A stretch of DNA of 64,000 bases, taken from assembly GCA_008638375.1 (NCBI GenBank), contig CM018052.1:31442239-31506238 (forward strand), read 5' to 3'. The notes under the pieces were generated by a model that saw only the letters and a program-made list of their open reading frames with translations, searched no databases and was not told the origin of the DNA. Source of the stretch: Nyssa sinensis. Lineage: Eukaryota; Streptophyta; Magnoliopsida; Cornales; Nyssaceae. A program made the translations under genes and the position numbers. This document shows, one piece after another, positions 1 through 11,743 of the stretch (position 1 is the first letter of the stretch; every line of letters starts with the position of its first letter).

Positions 1-773
1 ACCAAGAAAAAATTAGAAGAGGGCTAAAAATTTTTTGAAATTTTTAATTAGGCCAGAATTATGTGATGAAAAATGAGACAAACAATAAATAAAAATTGGG
101 TTGAGTCAAAATTTTTTGTAGTGGACTAATATTTTTGATGAGAAATGAGAGAAATAAAGAATAAATATTAAGTTAGGATAAATTTTGGGCCCCTTAGTGC
201 TCCCACCCTCGGTCACGCAGTCCTTCCCTTTGTCCATGATTATTTTCAAAATTAATACAATTGAGCAAATTAATTGGACCAATATTTATACTATGAATAA
301 CTTCATTTCATAATTCCATCAACCCAACATTGAGACTAAAAGTTCATGAATTTATTTGAAGAAATTTTCCAAGCTCATTTGATAAACGAAGCAAGTCAAA
401 GCAAACTCCAATTGTAAGAAAACAAATGTTATTTCTCATCCTTTTGAAAGTCTGAAATTAAAAAGGTAATATATGTCACGCGTTACATTCACAAACACTT
501 AATTCTTTGTCAAGAAAAGTGGATTTTAATTTGGGATACATGAGATAGGTTGGAGATGGATTCGAATAATTCAATTTAATTCATATATTATCTTTTACAA
601 AATAAACATAACTCAAGGTTTGAAAAAGACTAATACTCTCCCCATTAAGCAGGAAAGACCAATTAATAGGATGGGTTCACCAAATATCATCATGCATCAA
701 GAGCCAAGTCTTCATCATTCAAACGAATAAATAATAATGGTAATATTTTTTGTGTTTTTTTGGGGGTGGTAAG
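1..773. repeat. Left half of direct duplication copy D1
   Basis: AT-rich non-coding DNA that matches 26836-27730 in the same orientation, for example the stretch around 225-440 against 27060-27260. Together with 12362-13440 it forms one ancestral segment, split at 773/774 by the gypsy element. A roughly 110-bp piece of the other copy (about 27270-27385) is missing here. An inverted third copy of part of it lies at 37290-37830. No gene is seen. Confidence 0.85.
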
Positions 774-1373
774 TGATATACCATAAAGCGACCAGCCAAT
801 CTCCATGAGACACGTGTAGGGTCAAACCTACCAAACTCAATCCGCCCGAGCTTACTCAGCAATGTATCCTTCAGAACTCGTTTATCTAGAGCGGGTTAAT
901 TATGCAGAGCAGTCTTACGCATCTATCCTTCAGAACTTACAGGCCCGAACTCAAGGCCTTCAGTTTATTCCCCATGCTTCAGAGCTCATCACCGCCCTAA
1001 GCGGCCTACCGAGCAGAAGATAAGGAAACAGTATCCAACAGGGAAACTACTGTACACGGATATCTCTCAAGCGCAAGGTTCAACAAGGTAACTACCGATT
1101 CTCCGATGATCAAATCCCTATATCAACGGCTCCAAATCCTAATCAACTTAGGATCGCCATTGCCTATAAATTAAACCTTAAGGTACGCTTTACACTCATG
1201 CTCATTATTTGGCTTACATTATAGTCTTTCAATTCAGTTTATTGACTTAAGCATCGGAGTGGCTACCGCCAGAGCCCTTACGGTGGCCCTCTGATTCCTT
1301 TTCTTTGAGTATTCTTCAGGCAGCGGAGTTCGGAGCCCGATCGATCTCGTTCGAGCCAAAAAGTGCAACATCA
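774..1373 (+). repeat. 5' LTR of gypsy element 1
   Basis: Starts TGATATACC and ends GTGCAACATCA. A probable TATA box (CTATAAATT, about 1164-1172) lies in the second half, as in the related LTRs at 46559 and 23536. The 3' partner at 11762-12361 has the same length. Confidence 0.95.
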
Positions 1374-1394
1374 GTTTGGCGTCATCTGTAGGGA
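1374..1394 (+). other. Primer-binding site of gypsy element 1
   Basis: The bases just after the 5' LTR (GTTTGGCGTCATCTGTAGGG) are a mutated form of the TTTGGCGCCGTCTGTGGGA site seen after the related LTRs at 24080 and 47118. It is the tRNA-primed minus-strand start; which tRNA is not settled from sequence alone. Confidence 0.75.
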
Positions 1395-1463
1395 GCGACT
1401 ATCTTCCCTTCCACCTAGTGCTCTACTTACCAGTAGATTCGTCTTCTTTCTCACTAGAAGATC

Positions 1464-3189
1464 ATGGCGCCCCAATCTCCGTCCAAGAAGAAATACTCCA
1501 AATCCTCAAAACCCCCAACGCCGACAACCAGCCGGAAGAGGAAAGGGACGAACGACCAATCCTGCACAGCAAACAACTGACACTATGCGGCAAGAGCTTG
1601 ATTCAATCAAGCGACACAACTAGTTAGTACAAGAGCAGCTTCTGGCCATGTCCAGGACTCTGGCAAGTCTAACTCAGAATTGAGAGACAAATCCACCTGT
1701 CAACACTGTAGCGCAGAGGACACAACCTCTTGTTACTACCATGGGTGGAGGACCCCAGGAAGAAATGAACCGTAACCAATCGATACAACCCCAAGGTGTT
1801 ACCCACCTCAACAGGGATCCTCAGCCATCAGCCGCCGCAGGCAAAGGAATACCAGCCTTCGTTCCGGATATGTATTACCGAAGTACTACTAGGGTTCCCA
1901 CCCCGGGGGCTTCTTGAGCAAACCTAGTACCTCCAGAGCCCCAACCTTATACGGGCCCAATTCCTTCAGCTCAGGAGTGCCAGAACCCTCCTCCATCTAC
2001 TGGTCAGGTTCATCCCATTCATATGGGAGTTGAGGCCGCGAGGCAAAATTCCCAGGAAGTTCCGCCTAGGGAACCATAAAGGGCTGAAGAAGTGGCGGAG
2101 TCCATGGATCGAACTATTGTCATAAGAGGTGCCCAGAACCCTCCAGAGCAAGATGAGTTGGCCAGACTGCTCGGAAGACTTGCCACCCTATTCATCCTGC
2201 CATCATGGCAGAAGAAAGACCGAGGAAGTTTGTTATGTCGAAGTTCACCCTCTATGATGGAACCGGAGATCCAGGGGACCATCTGTCACATTACTACCAC
2301 ACAATGGCCCTTCATAGGGCCTCTGATGCTTTTATGTGCCGAACTTTCATTACCAGTCTGAAAGGCACGGCCCGCCCTAAAGTGGTTTCATCACCTCCCA
2401 CCGAACTCAGTTGCCAGCTTCTATGAGCGTGGTAGAAGGTTTCTAGACAGGTTCATGAAGAGCAGAAGGCTCAGAAACGGACCAGAGTTCTTACTGAATG
2501 TCAAACAGGCTAGAGAAGAGCCCCTCAGAGCTTACATCGAGCATTTCAACGTCGAGCTAACCGAAGTTACCGATTGCAGCCCGAGTTTCCTGGTAGCCGC
2601 CCTTACCTTTGGCCTTGCACTGGGAAGTTTTAGGGGCTCCTTGACAAAAAGTCCTCCTGCTGACATGGCTACATTAATGGACCGCGCCAGGAAATATATC
2701 AATCTTGAGGAAGCAAACGGAACGTCCCAAAAAGGCAAAGAGCAAACCCAGAAGGAAAATCCCAAAAGAGATGACCAGAGAAGGGATGACCATAAGAGGG
2801 GCGACCAGACGAAGGACTCTAACAAGAAGAGGGTCAGAAGCCCAGAAAAGAGAACGGTACCCAGAGCTGTCTATAATTTCGGTCCAAGGGAGTTCACCAA
2901 CTTTACTCCTCTGAACACTACACTGGCTCAGATACTCCGGCAAATTCGAGATCATGAAAACCTGAGATGGCCAGAACCTATAAGGGGAGATCCCAGCCTT
3001 CGGGACCAAAGTAAATACTGCAACTTCCATAAAGATCATGGGCATACTACAAATACATGCAGGAACCTCAGATATGAGATTGAGCGACTCATAAAAATGG
3101 GGCGTCTTCGGGAGTTTGTTAAGCAGGATGGAAGACAGAATCCCAATGAAGACAAACCTCAGCCAAGGACGGACCAAAGACCTGAGTAG
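1464..3189 (+). pseudogene. gag: gag, gypsy element 1 (frameshifted)
   Basis: Capsid/nucleocapsid polyprotein that would package the element RNA. A likely start is the ATG at 1464, but this frame closes soon and the N-terminal third is broken. The retrotransposon gag domain starts near 2205 (YDGTGDPGDHLSHYY), shifts frame near 2370-2385 and continues from 2455 to 3189. A zinc knuckle of the Tat type (YCNFHKDHGHTTNTC) lies at about 3016-3060, preceded by a Lys/Arg-rich stretch. The reading frame ends at a TAG (3187-3189). A TAG occurs at the same place in the second copy (48803-48805). Confidence 0.9.
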
Positions 3190-4074
3190 AGACATGAGCA
3201 GAGGGAAGGACGGAAAGAGCCTTAGAGGTAGAACAACCATGTTATTTACGTCCTCTATGCAGATAGTTCAGCTACAAGAACATCCAACCGAGCAAGAAAA
3301 AGATATGCCCGGGAGGCTAGGAACGTCCTGCAGGTCACCAACATAGAGAAAAGGCCCAGGCCCGTACCAGAAATCCAGTTCATAGAGCAAGATTTGACTG
3401 GAGTACACTGTCCACACAGTGATACTCTTGTCATCACTCTCAAGATTGCCAACTTTGAGATTAGAAGAATCCTGGTAGATACGGGCAGTTTTGCCAACAT
3501 TCTGTTCTATGAGCCACTCAAGCAGATGAGAATCAACCTCAACAATGTCAAGCCCTCAACCGCAATAATGGCTGGGTTTGATGGTAATTTGAGCACCCCA
3601 TTGAGTAGGATTGATCTGCCCACTACCATAGGGGAAGGCGAGGGACAGAAAACCACAACGTCAGAATACATGGTCTTGAATGGAAAGTCCCCTTACAATA
3701 TCATAATGAGGAGACCGTGGCTACACCAGCTGGGAGCTGTAACCTCAAATTCCCACCAATGCTTAAAATACGTTCATAATCAAGCTGTCTATTCTATTAA
3801 AGGATGCCAGCCGACCTCTCGGGAATGCCATGCTCTCTCACTCAAGGAGAAGGCCACCAAATAGCAATTACAGTATGCTCGGGAGCGTGTGGATCTAGTT
3901 CCTCCCCACAACCCCGAAGATGAGGATTGCTCTTCCAAAATTGAGGAGCCTCTAAGCCCAAGAGGATGAGATAGCAGGGCCAAACCAATCGGGGAACCTG
4001 TTAAAATATTAGTCAGCCCTGAATCTGAGGGGTGCTATCTACACATTGGCCCAGATCTAACGCCTACCGAGCAA
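3190..4074 (+). pseudogene. pro: Aspartic protease region, gypsy element 1
   Basis: Retroviral-type aspartic protease that would cut the polyprotein. The open stretch 3394-3864 carries the catalytic LVDTGS motif, with the Asp codon at 3478-3480, followed by the downstream GRP/RRPWLHQLG motif near 3710. It keeps the same frame as the end of gag, so gag and pol look like one reading frame cut by stops. TAG at 3862 is also present in the second element (49486); TGA near 3967 is private to this copy. Confidence 0.85.
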
Positions 4075-5480
4075 GAGGAGATAATAAGATTCCCGAAAGA
4101 CAACCTCTCCGTATTCGCATGGGAGACTAAAGATATGGAGGGTATAGACCCAAACCTCATAACTCACAAGCTGATGGTGGATCCAAACCACCCACGAGTG
4201 AGGCAGAAAAGAAGGCCGCTTGCTCCAGAGCGGCATCAGATCATAAACGAAGAGGTTCAGAGGTTGCTTAAAGCCAGGATGATACGAGAGGTATTCTACC
4301 CTGAGTGGTTGGCTAATACAGTGCTAGTCAAAAAGAAAAATGGCAAGTGGAGGGTCTGCGTGGATTATACAAACCTCAACAAAGCATACCCCAAAGATAG
4401 CTTTCCACTACCGAGGATAGATCAGCTGGTTGATGCCACTGCCGGGCATGAGCTTATGAGTTTCATGGATGCTTATTCAGGATACAATGAAATCCAGATG
4501 CACCCTCCAGACCAAGAGAAGACAGCATTCATAACCGAACGTGGTCTATATTGTTACAAAGTAATGCCGTTCGGTCTAAAGAATACTGGGGCCACATATC
4601 AGCGTTTGGTCAACAAGATATTTAGCCCACTGATTGGCAATACCATGGAGGTTTACATTGATGACATGCTAGTCAAAAGCTTATAGAAAAGTAGCCACTT
4701 CCAGCACTTAGCTCAGACTTTCGACATCCTAAAGCAACACAAGATGAAACTCAATCCCTCAAAATGTACCTTCGGGGTGACGAAGGGAAAATTCTTAGGA
4801 TATATCGTCTCTTAGAGGGGTATCGAGGTGGACCCCACTCAGATCAAGGCACTGATCGAGTTGAAATCACCACGAACAAAGAAAGACATACAGGCCTTGA
4901 ATGGTAGGGTTGAAGCTCTGAGCAGATTCATTTCTAAATCCACAGATCGTTGCCTACCATTCTTCAAAGCTCTGAAAGGCAACAGAACTCTACAGTGGAT
5001 AGAAGACTGCGAAAAAGCCTTTCAAGAGCTAAAGGAATATCTTGCTTCCCCAGAGCTCTTGTCTAAACCAATCCAAGGGGAGAAACTACTCCTCTATCTC
5101 GTAGTCTCAGAGAATGCAGTTAGCTCCGTACTGGTTAGGCAGGATAGGGAGTCCAGAGGCCCATATTCTATGTTAGTAAGGCATTGCTCGACACAAAAAA
5201 GAGATACCCAGAGGTAGAGAAATTGGCCTACGCTTTGGTGATATCAGCTCGGAAACTCTGGCTATATTTTCAGGCCCATCCAGTTGAAATCCCGACTGCC
5301 TATCCCTTAAAGTCAATATTAGGGAAACCTGAGGTCTCAGGAAGATTGGTGAAGTGGTCTGTGGAGTTAGGAGAATTTGACATATCATATGTTCCTCGGA
5401 GCTCCATCAAAGGGCAAGCCTTAGCAGATTTTGTTGTTGAGTTCACCCCGGCAATACAAGATAAGGCAGAGCTTTTTTAG
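4075..5480 (+). pseudogene. Reverse transcriptase and RNase H, gypsy element 1
   Basis: Copies the element RNA into DNA. The RT core at 4135-4686 shows the usual gypsy order: KKKNGKWRVCVDYTNLN, then FMDAYSGYNEI, then PFGLKNTGATYQ, and the catalytic YIDDM near 4655. TAG codons break the frame at 4684 and 4813. The connection and first RNase H follow at 4820-5470, with a one-base frame change near 5160-5170 (KKRYPEVEKLAYAL lies in the new frame). A TAG at about 5478 closes this part. No intact polymerase can be made. Confidence 0.9.
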
Positions 5481-5897
5481 GATTCAGGTACATGGCGGCT
5501 CTATACGGATGGATCATCCACCGATCATGGGTCGGGTGTTGGCTTGGTACTACAGTCCCTTGACGAACTCCTATCGGAGAAGGTGGTTAGCCTGGGATTC
5601 AGAACCTCCAATAATGAAGCAGAATATGAAGCCCTAATCCTAGGCATAAGGTTAGCTCTGGAGTGTGATGTTTGGGACCTTGAGGTCTTCTCGGATTCTC
5701 AGTTGGTGGTGAGCCACGTCCAGGGAGAATTTTTCATTAAAGACGACATGATGCTTCGATACACCGAGTTAGTAAATTTATTAAAGCAATCCTTCCGGAC
5801 GTTCTCCATCCAGAAAATAGAGAGGAGCCAGAACTGCAGAGCAGATGCTTTGGCAAACATGGCGTCCCGCCTAAGGACGAAGGAGATTCTACAGTAA
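5481..5897 (+). pseudogene. Second (archaeal-type) RNase H domain, gypsy element 1
   Basis: A second RNase H domain follows the first, with acidic positions in WRLYTDGSS, EYEALILGIRLAL, VFSDSQLVV and NCRADALANMA, matching the four-carboxylate active site of RNase H. A duplicated RNase H before integrase is typical of Tat-lineage gypsy elements. The frame is open up to a TAA at 5895-5897. Confidence 0.85.
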
Positions 5898-6061
5898 GAA
5901 TTTCCTACCAGCCAAGACCCAGTATAGAGGAAGTTCGAATTAACCAAGCTAGTGAACAGCCCCAGAACTGGATGACTCCAATTTACCAGTACTTGGAATC
6001 AGGGCTTCTACCAGAAGATAAGAACAGAGCAAGAAGAATCTGAACCAGAGCAGCTCGGTAT

Positions 6062-7204
6062 ATGGTCCTGAACAAAAAGCTTTACAGAAGGTCTTATTCA
6101 CAGCCCTTGTTGAAGTGCTTAAATCCAGAAGAATTTCAATATGTCTTGGCAGAAATTCATGAAGAGATTTGTGGGAACCATAATGGGGGTAGAACAATAG
6201 CTCATCGAGCTCTAACACAGGGCTACTACTGGCCTAGTATGCTGAAGCAGGCTAAGGAATACGTCCAGAAGTGTGACAAATGCCAAAGATTCGCTCCCTA
6301 TCAACACCAGCTCCATCATGAGCTCATCCCTATTGCTAGTCCTTGGCCCTTTGCCCAGTGGGGGATGGACATTGTGGGCCCACTGCCTAAGGCCACACCA
6401 AACAGGAAATATCTGTTAGTGGCTATTGATTACTTCTCTAAATGGGCTGAACCTGAACATCTAACACATATCACCGAAAAGGAAGTTGAAAACTTCACTT
6501 GGAAAAACATTGTCTGCAGGTTCGGCATACCACGTGTGATCATCTCTGATAATGGAACACAGTTCACCGGTAAAGTCTTCAAGAAATTCTGTGAAAATCT
6601 CCACATCAAGTAACATTTTGCCTCACCAGGCCATCCACAAGCGAATGGGCAAGCAAAAGTCACCAACTGCACAATTCTTGATGCACTAAGGAAACGGTTG
6701 GAGCAAGCCAAAGGAAGATGGGTGGAAGAACTTCCTGGTGTTCTCTGGGCTTATAGAACAACCAAGAGAACACCCACTTCTGAAACTCCTTTCTCACTCG
6801 CCTATGGTACAGAAACAATAATCCCTGTTGAGATCGGTATGCCAACTTTAAGAAATGAAGCCTTCCACCAAGAGTCCAACGATCAGCAACTTCCGAAAAA
6901 CCTGGACTTGCTTGAAGAAAAGAGGGATCAAGCCAGGATCAGGATGGAAGCCTATCAGCAAAGAATGGCCAACAACTCTAGAGTGGGTCTCAAGGCCGTC
7001 AACTTCCAAGTTGGTGACCTTGTCTTGAGAAGGGTTTTTTCGAACACCAAGGATCCCACTATGGGAAAGTTGTCACCCAACTGGGAAGGCCCGTACAAAG
7101 TGACCAAGGTTGTTAAACCTACCACCTATTGGCTAAAAGACATGGCTGGAAAACCTGTTCCTAGACCTTGGAATGTAGAACATTTACGGAAGTATTATCA
7201 ATAA
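6062..7204 (+). pseudogene. int: Integrase, gypsy element 1 (catalytic Glu changed)
   Basis: Would insert the DNA copy. The zinc-binding HHCC region (HEEICGNHNGG...CDKCQRF) is at about 6150-6290. The first two catalytic acids are in GMDIVGPLP (about 6365) and ISDNGTQF (about 6545). The third lies in the motif GHPQANGQA-x-V, where the usual Glu is Lys (AAA at 6656-6658). A TAA at 6611-6613 interrupts the core. The C-terminal part (to 7204) contains the WEGPYKV and RPWNVEHLRKYY motifs typical of gypsy pol ends. Confidence 0.9.
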
Positions 7205-7248
7205 AGGTTTCCTTTTTTCTTAAAATACCTCAATAAAATGTTCATATC

Positions 7249-7920
7249 TAATGCACAGACCTTTTAGTGTCTGGTCCATCAAATGCACAAACCTTCAAAA
7301 GTCTGGTCCATCTAATGTACAGACCTTTAAGAGTCTGGTCCATCTCTAGATGCATAGACCTTCAGAGTCTGGTCCATCTCTAATGTACAGACCTTCAAAA
7401 GTCTGGTCCATCTAATGTAAAGGCCTTCAAGAGTCTGGTCCATCTCTAATGCACAGACCTTCAGAGTCTGGTCTATCTCTAATGTACAGACCTTCAAAAG
7501 TCTGGTCTATCTAATGTACAGACCTTCAAGAGTCTGGTCCATCTCTAAATGCACAGACCTTCAGAGTCTGGTCTATCTCTAATGCACAAACCTTCAGAGT
7601 CTGGTCCATCTCTAATGTACAGACCTTCAAAAGTCTAGTCCATCTAATGTACAGACATTCAAGAGTCTGGTCCATCTCTAATACACAGACCTTCAGAGTC
7701 TGGTCCATCTAATGTACAGACCTTCAAAAGTCTGGTCCATCTAATGTACAGACCTTCAAAAGTCTAGTCCATTTAATGTACAGACCTTCAAAAGTAATGC
7801 ACAGACCTTCAGAGTCTGGTCCATCTCTAATGTACAAACCTTCAAAAATTTGGTCCATCAAATGTACAGACCTTCAAAAGTCTGGTCCATCAAATGTACA
7901 GACCTTCAAGTCTAGTCTAA
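7249..7920 (+). repeat. Minisatellite, about 33-bp unit, 21 copies, inside gypsy element 1
   Basis: Just after pol the sequence becomes a tandem array of units of 31-35 bp with the core CAGACCTTCAAAAGTCTGGT. I count 21 units by eye, several shortened (for example near 7776 and 7894). Each unit holds a small inverted repeat, CAGAC then 7-8 bases then GTCTG. Open frames on both strands through the array are a by-product of the repeat. Tandem arrays in this position are known from Tat/Ogre-type elements. Confidence 0.95.
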
Positions 7921-9498
7921 AAACAAAAAGTCTGATTTGCTTATTTACTCAAATTAATACAAGTTACTCTACTCAAATGACTACTCTACAGAGCTAATCT
8001 AAATAGTACAAGAAATAACTCAGACTTTGTCGAAGGCAAACTCATACACTATTGTGCAGCAATACATTGCCAAGACAACTCAGCTCACGGAGTTCACAAA
8101 AGTATTTCAGTTCGGAGATGATACAGTTGTTATGAAAATAAGTCTATACAACCATTGGCAGAAAGCAGTTGGCAACAGTGCTTGGAAAAATGCTCTAAAA
8201 CACAATTTATTGAAGAGAGTCCAGAATTGAAGGAAAGAAACTCAGTTTTTATTGATATTTCATGAGAAAGTTACATCAGAACAAATAGATCAACAGAGAG
8301 ACAAAGTATAACTCTAAAGACTACAATAATATTGGATAAGCTATATTCCCGTTTTATGCCATCATGGCTTTCTTCCTCTAACTCCTCTGGACATCTGAAG
8401 CAAGGGTCCAGGGTCCCAAGGCACCATTACCGTCGCCACTGGCTCTCATTTGAAAGGAAGGAACCTTGAACCCCAATCTGCATCAAGGAGTACCCAGGCC
8501 ATTTCATCATCACTGTCACTGGTAATAATACCAACGAAGGATGAGGGCACTAGGTCTCACAACACCTTCATTCTCCGCCTTCATTCTCCTCAGATTCAGC
8601 ATGGCATCTAGGCCAGCCCGTACAAGGGTCTCTGCCAAGGGAAGAAGGGAAGGAGGCATCTCCTCATCATCTTCATCATCAACGCTCCAAGCCTCGGTTG
8701 AATCAAGGATAGCCCACCTCCATGAGGGAAAATCCTAGCCGGACGCTAAGATGGGCAAAGAGATCTTCTCCTTTAATCCTTCCTTGGACTCTAAAGCAAA
8801 GGGTTGGGTGACTCTCGGCCATGGCTTAATCACACCCAACTCAGACTGAAAATCGTCAATCATCTTTGGGCGACAATTTGAGAGCAAGGAAAAGGAAAAT
8901 TGGGCGTAAAAGTATGACCCTATATTGTATATATAGACCCCTGAAATTGAAAAGCCATCCACCCGGACTGTCGCAACGGTTGAGGAAAAGATGGGCTTTG
9001 AAAACCCAAACGACGGCTGCGTAATAAATAACGCATTAAACCGACGTCTCGGAAGATTAAAAGTCAGGGTGCATAACTTCCCTAAACTTACAGCCTTAGT
9101 CAAGTGTCAAAAGCTTCTGATATAAAGAAACGGGCAACGTCAGCCTTCAATCACTATTTTACTGCAAGTTATACAGCTCGGAAGACAACTGTCAACAATG
9201 TGGGATCTGGTCTGAAGCTAACTTGCTAATCTCAATCAGTTGAGTCACAGCACTCAACGTTCTTACGAAGTTTTGAAGGGCTGGAGCCCAAACTTATTCT
9301 ACCGAATACCAAAGAGCTGGAAAGACATTGAATCTACTTGGCATCAACAACAAAAATTGACAAAGTGTCGCGTCTCAAAACGACAAAGATACTCAAAAGA
9401 GTCAATTATATTAAAAATGTGTCCAGTACATCAAAAAAAATAAAAAAAAAAGATACAAAAGTTTAAGTTGCGTGATCAGCTGGGGAGGGGTCTTCTTG
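7921..9498 (+). other. 3' non-coding region of gypsy element 1
   Basis: No sense-strand gene. The 8880-9120 stretch is a diverged copy of 11520-11745, which lies upstream of the antisense gene, and both carry a minus-strand TATA-like box (here about 8921-8935). On the minus strand a short acidic open stretch (about 8715-8530, rich in Asp and Glu) follows this second box; it may be a remnant of a second antisense exon, but no family is recognised. Confidence 0.6.
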
Positions 9499-11343
9499 TT
9501 AAGAGAGTTTAGGAAGGACGGCCTCAACTACTTTGCTAGGGAAGGCAGCTTCGGGAGGATCAACCCCAAAAGGCAAAATCGAGGATATATCGAAGTCAGG
9601 GAATTAGGCAAGAAACTTGGATCGGAAGTTATTGAAGGCGAACAGAATCAGGTTATCAGCCATCCCTTCAAGCTCCGCCTTCATTTCTGCCTCATACTTC
9701 GTCTTAGCCTGTTCAACTGCATCCTCTAGCTTCTAATTATAGAGATACCGCATGCCGTCCATCTCCCTCCGAAGTCTCTCTGACTCCATGGCATGAAGGT
9801 CCTTCTCAGATTCCATGACTGCCAGAGAGTTGGATACTTCTTTCTACTTCTCCTCCCAAGCATGAGTAGCAGACTGGGCTGATCCCAGTTGAAACCTAAC
9901 CTCATCCAATTTAGCTTGAAGCTTGTCAACTTCCTCTGAAGCCGGAGAGACCTCCGTCAGAGTAGAGAGGATGTGCAAGGACTGCATTATACAAAATAAA
10001 CAAGTCAGTACCATGCCGGAAGTATCTAAAAAGAGGAAGCTAAAGAACTTACTTTAACTTGAAGATAAGACAGATCAGCTAGAAGCTTCTCTGACTTCTG
10101 TGGCTTCAGCTTCAGAGCTCCTTTAGTCTAGAACTCTTTGAAGATCTTTTTTGCTGCCTGATTGACAGCACCAGCAGAGGCCTAAAGGGCCGTTGCCCCT
10201 GATTTACCCTTGCCCGTCTTACTACTAGGAACAGGGGGAACCGCGGAAATAGGCGAAAGGGCCTCCCTCTCCCCTTCGGCGGGTTCAGGAGAGTTCGAAA
10301 TTAACCTCCTCCTTTTTGTTTGAAGAGGAGGATCCGCTGGGGAAGAGGTCTCCCCTACTACTGAAGATGGCCCGGTCTCCCACCGAGCCATTACGCCCTG
10401 CGTCAGATCACCAATAAGGTTCCTAACAGCCATCAAGTTTTCAAGAGTAACGATGATGGTGTGATCTCGGTTGCTAGTTTGCAAGAGCTGACGATACAAG
10501 GCCTGAAGCTCGGAAGTGAAGATTGGCCTCTTCCAGATATTCCTATCTGTGCAAAAAACACACAAGTTAATCAGATCGACAGTCGAAGAGCGAAACAGAA
10601 TCAGAGCAGTTATAAAGAAAATTGGGTCTCACACCTTCGCCCCGTAGTTTGAAGGAATGTCGAGAAGTGGTCTTGGAAGTCTTCACGCTCCCATCCTCCT
10701 TTAATGAAAAAGTACCACTTCTTCCAAGTTTTATTGGAAGAGGGTACAGAGGAAAGGGGTCTGAATCCCTTGTCAAAAGACATATAATAGAGACCTTCCG
10801 ACCTCATATACTTTAGATCCATGTTGCTGCGAATCAAGTCAAGGGGCACGACAACATTGTTCAGATGCCCTAGCACTATGAAACTTAACAAATGTCTCCA
10901 ACTATTCAGGTTGAGGTCTGCAGGACAAAGGTTAAACCAACAGAATAACTGCTTTACAAGGTCGGGAAGGGGGAGTGTCAACCCCATATCAAACCAAGCC
11001 ATATAAACACAAATTTCACCATCCCTAATATCCCGAGGGCGATCTAGGGAGTCTGGAACCCTAAAAGTGACATTCGAAAGGAGGCATACTTCTCCCACAA
11101 CCTCTCTAGCATTTCCTCGGTGATCGCACTCTCACCTTCTTCTCTATAATTGGATCGACCAAAGGTCTCTCCAGCCCTATTTGGGGGTTCCACAAACGCA
11201 TCGACTATTCTAACCTCTGAATTAGAAAGAGACCCCACCGACCTATTTTCGACGTCATCAATTTGAAGGGTATTTACCATTTGGAGTTGAGTAACAGTCC
11301 TAGAAAAACTTCTTGAGCCAGAAGGTGACCCAGGAACAGACAT
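9499..11343 (-). pseudogene. Antisense intron-containing gene inside gypsy element 1
   Basis: Reads opposite to gag-pol. Exon 1 runs from the ATG at 11343 down to 10635 with one frameshift near 11070. An 88-bp intron (10634-10547) has GTGTGAG at the donor and TTTTGCACAG at the acceptor. Exon 2 is 10546-10053, then a 71-bp intron (10052-9982, GTAAGTTC...ATGCAG), then exon 3 to a TAA at 9501-9499. The exon 1 segment with the motif DMGLTLPLPDLVKQLFCWF, then a Trp in NSWRHLLSFIVL, resembles the Pfam family 'putative gypsy type transposon' (Transposase_28, PF04195). Exon 2 is Pro/Ser-rich; exon 3 looks coiled-coil, then an ordered C terminus. Exon 3 contains internal stops, so this copy is dead. 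Splicing is inferred, not shown. Confidence 0.75.
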
Positions 11344-11552
11344 AGCGGGTAAGAGGGTGAGACGAAGTAGAGAAAAAAAGAATAGTAAGAGGGACTAAAA
11401 GTCAACCTGAAATCAAGTGGGAAAATGAAGGCTTCAGGCAACGAGCACTTTTCAAACTTTGAGGATACGCTACTCAGTTTGATTTAACAATGGCAGGACT
11501 TCTGGTACAGTAAGAGCAATTGAAGCAGAAAGGCACAATAAGCCCTTTCTCT

Positions 11553-11564
11553 CTGTTTATATAC
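11553..11564 (-). promoter_or_regulatory. Probable TATA box of the antisense gene
   Basis: The minus strand reads GTATATAAACAG about 210 bp before the antisense ATG at 11343. A diverged copy of the whole surrounding 200-bp block sits at 8880-9120. Confidence 0.45.
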
Positions 11565-11743
11565 GTATTCAAAATATGGACCCCCTAAGCCGAATCGGCA
11601 TGACGGTTGAAAATAATGATGGCTCCCCAAGCACCGGCTGCGCAATAAATGACCTATTAATAGTCGTCTCGGGAAATGAAAAGACAAGGCGTATGGCTTT
11701 TTGTAAAACCGTAACCCTAGTTACGCGTCAAAACTTCAACTAG

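Noticed and set aside
2674..3240. 188-codon minus-strand frame opposite gag
   Set aside because: Mirror frame of the gag coding sequence; no motifs of its own.
7526..7708. Repetitive minus-strand peptide in the 33-bp minisatellite
   Set aside because: Pure by-product of the tandem repeat, with no start context or family.
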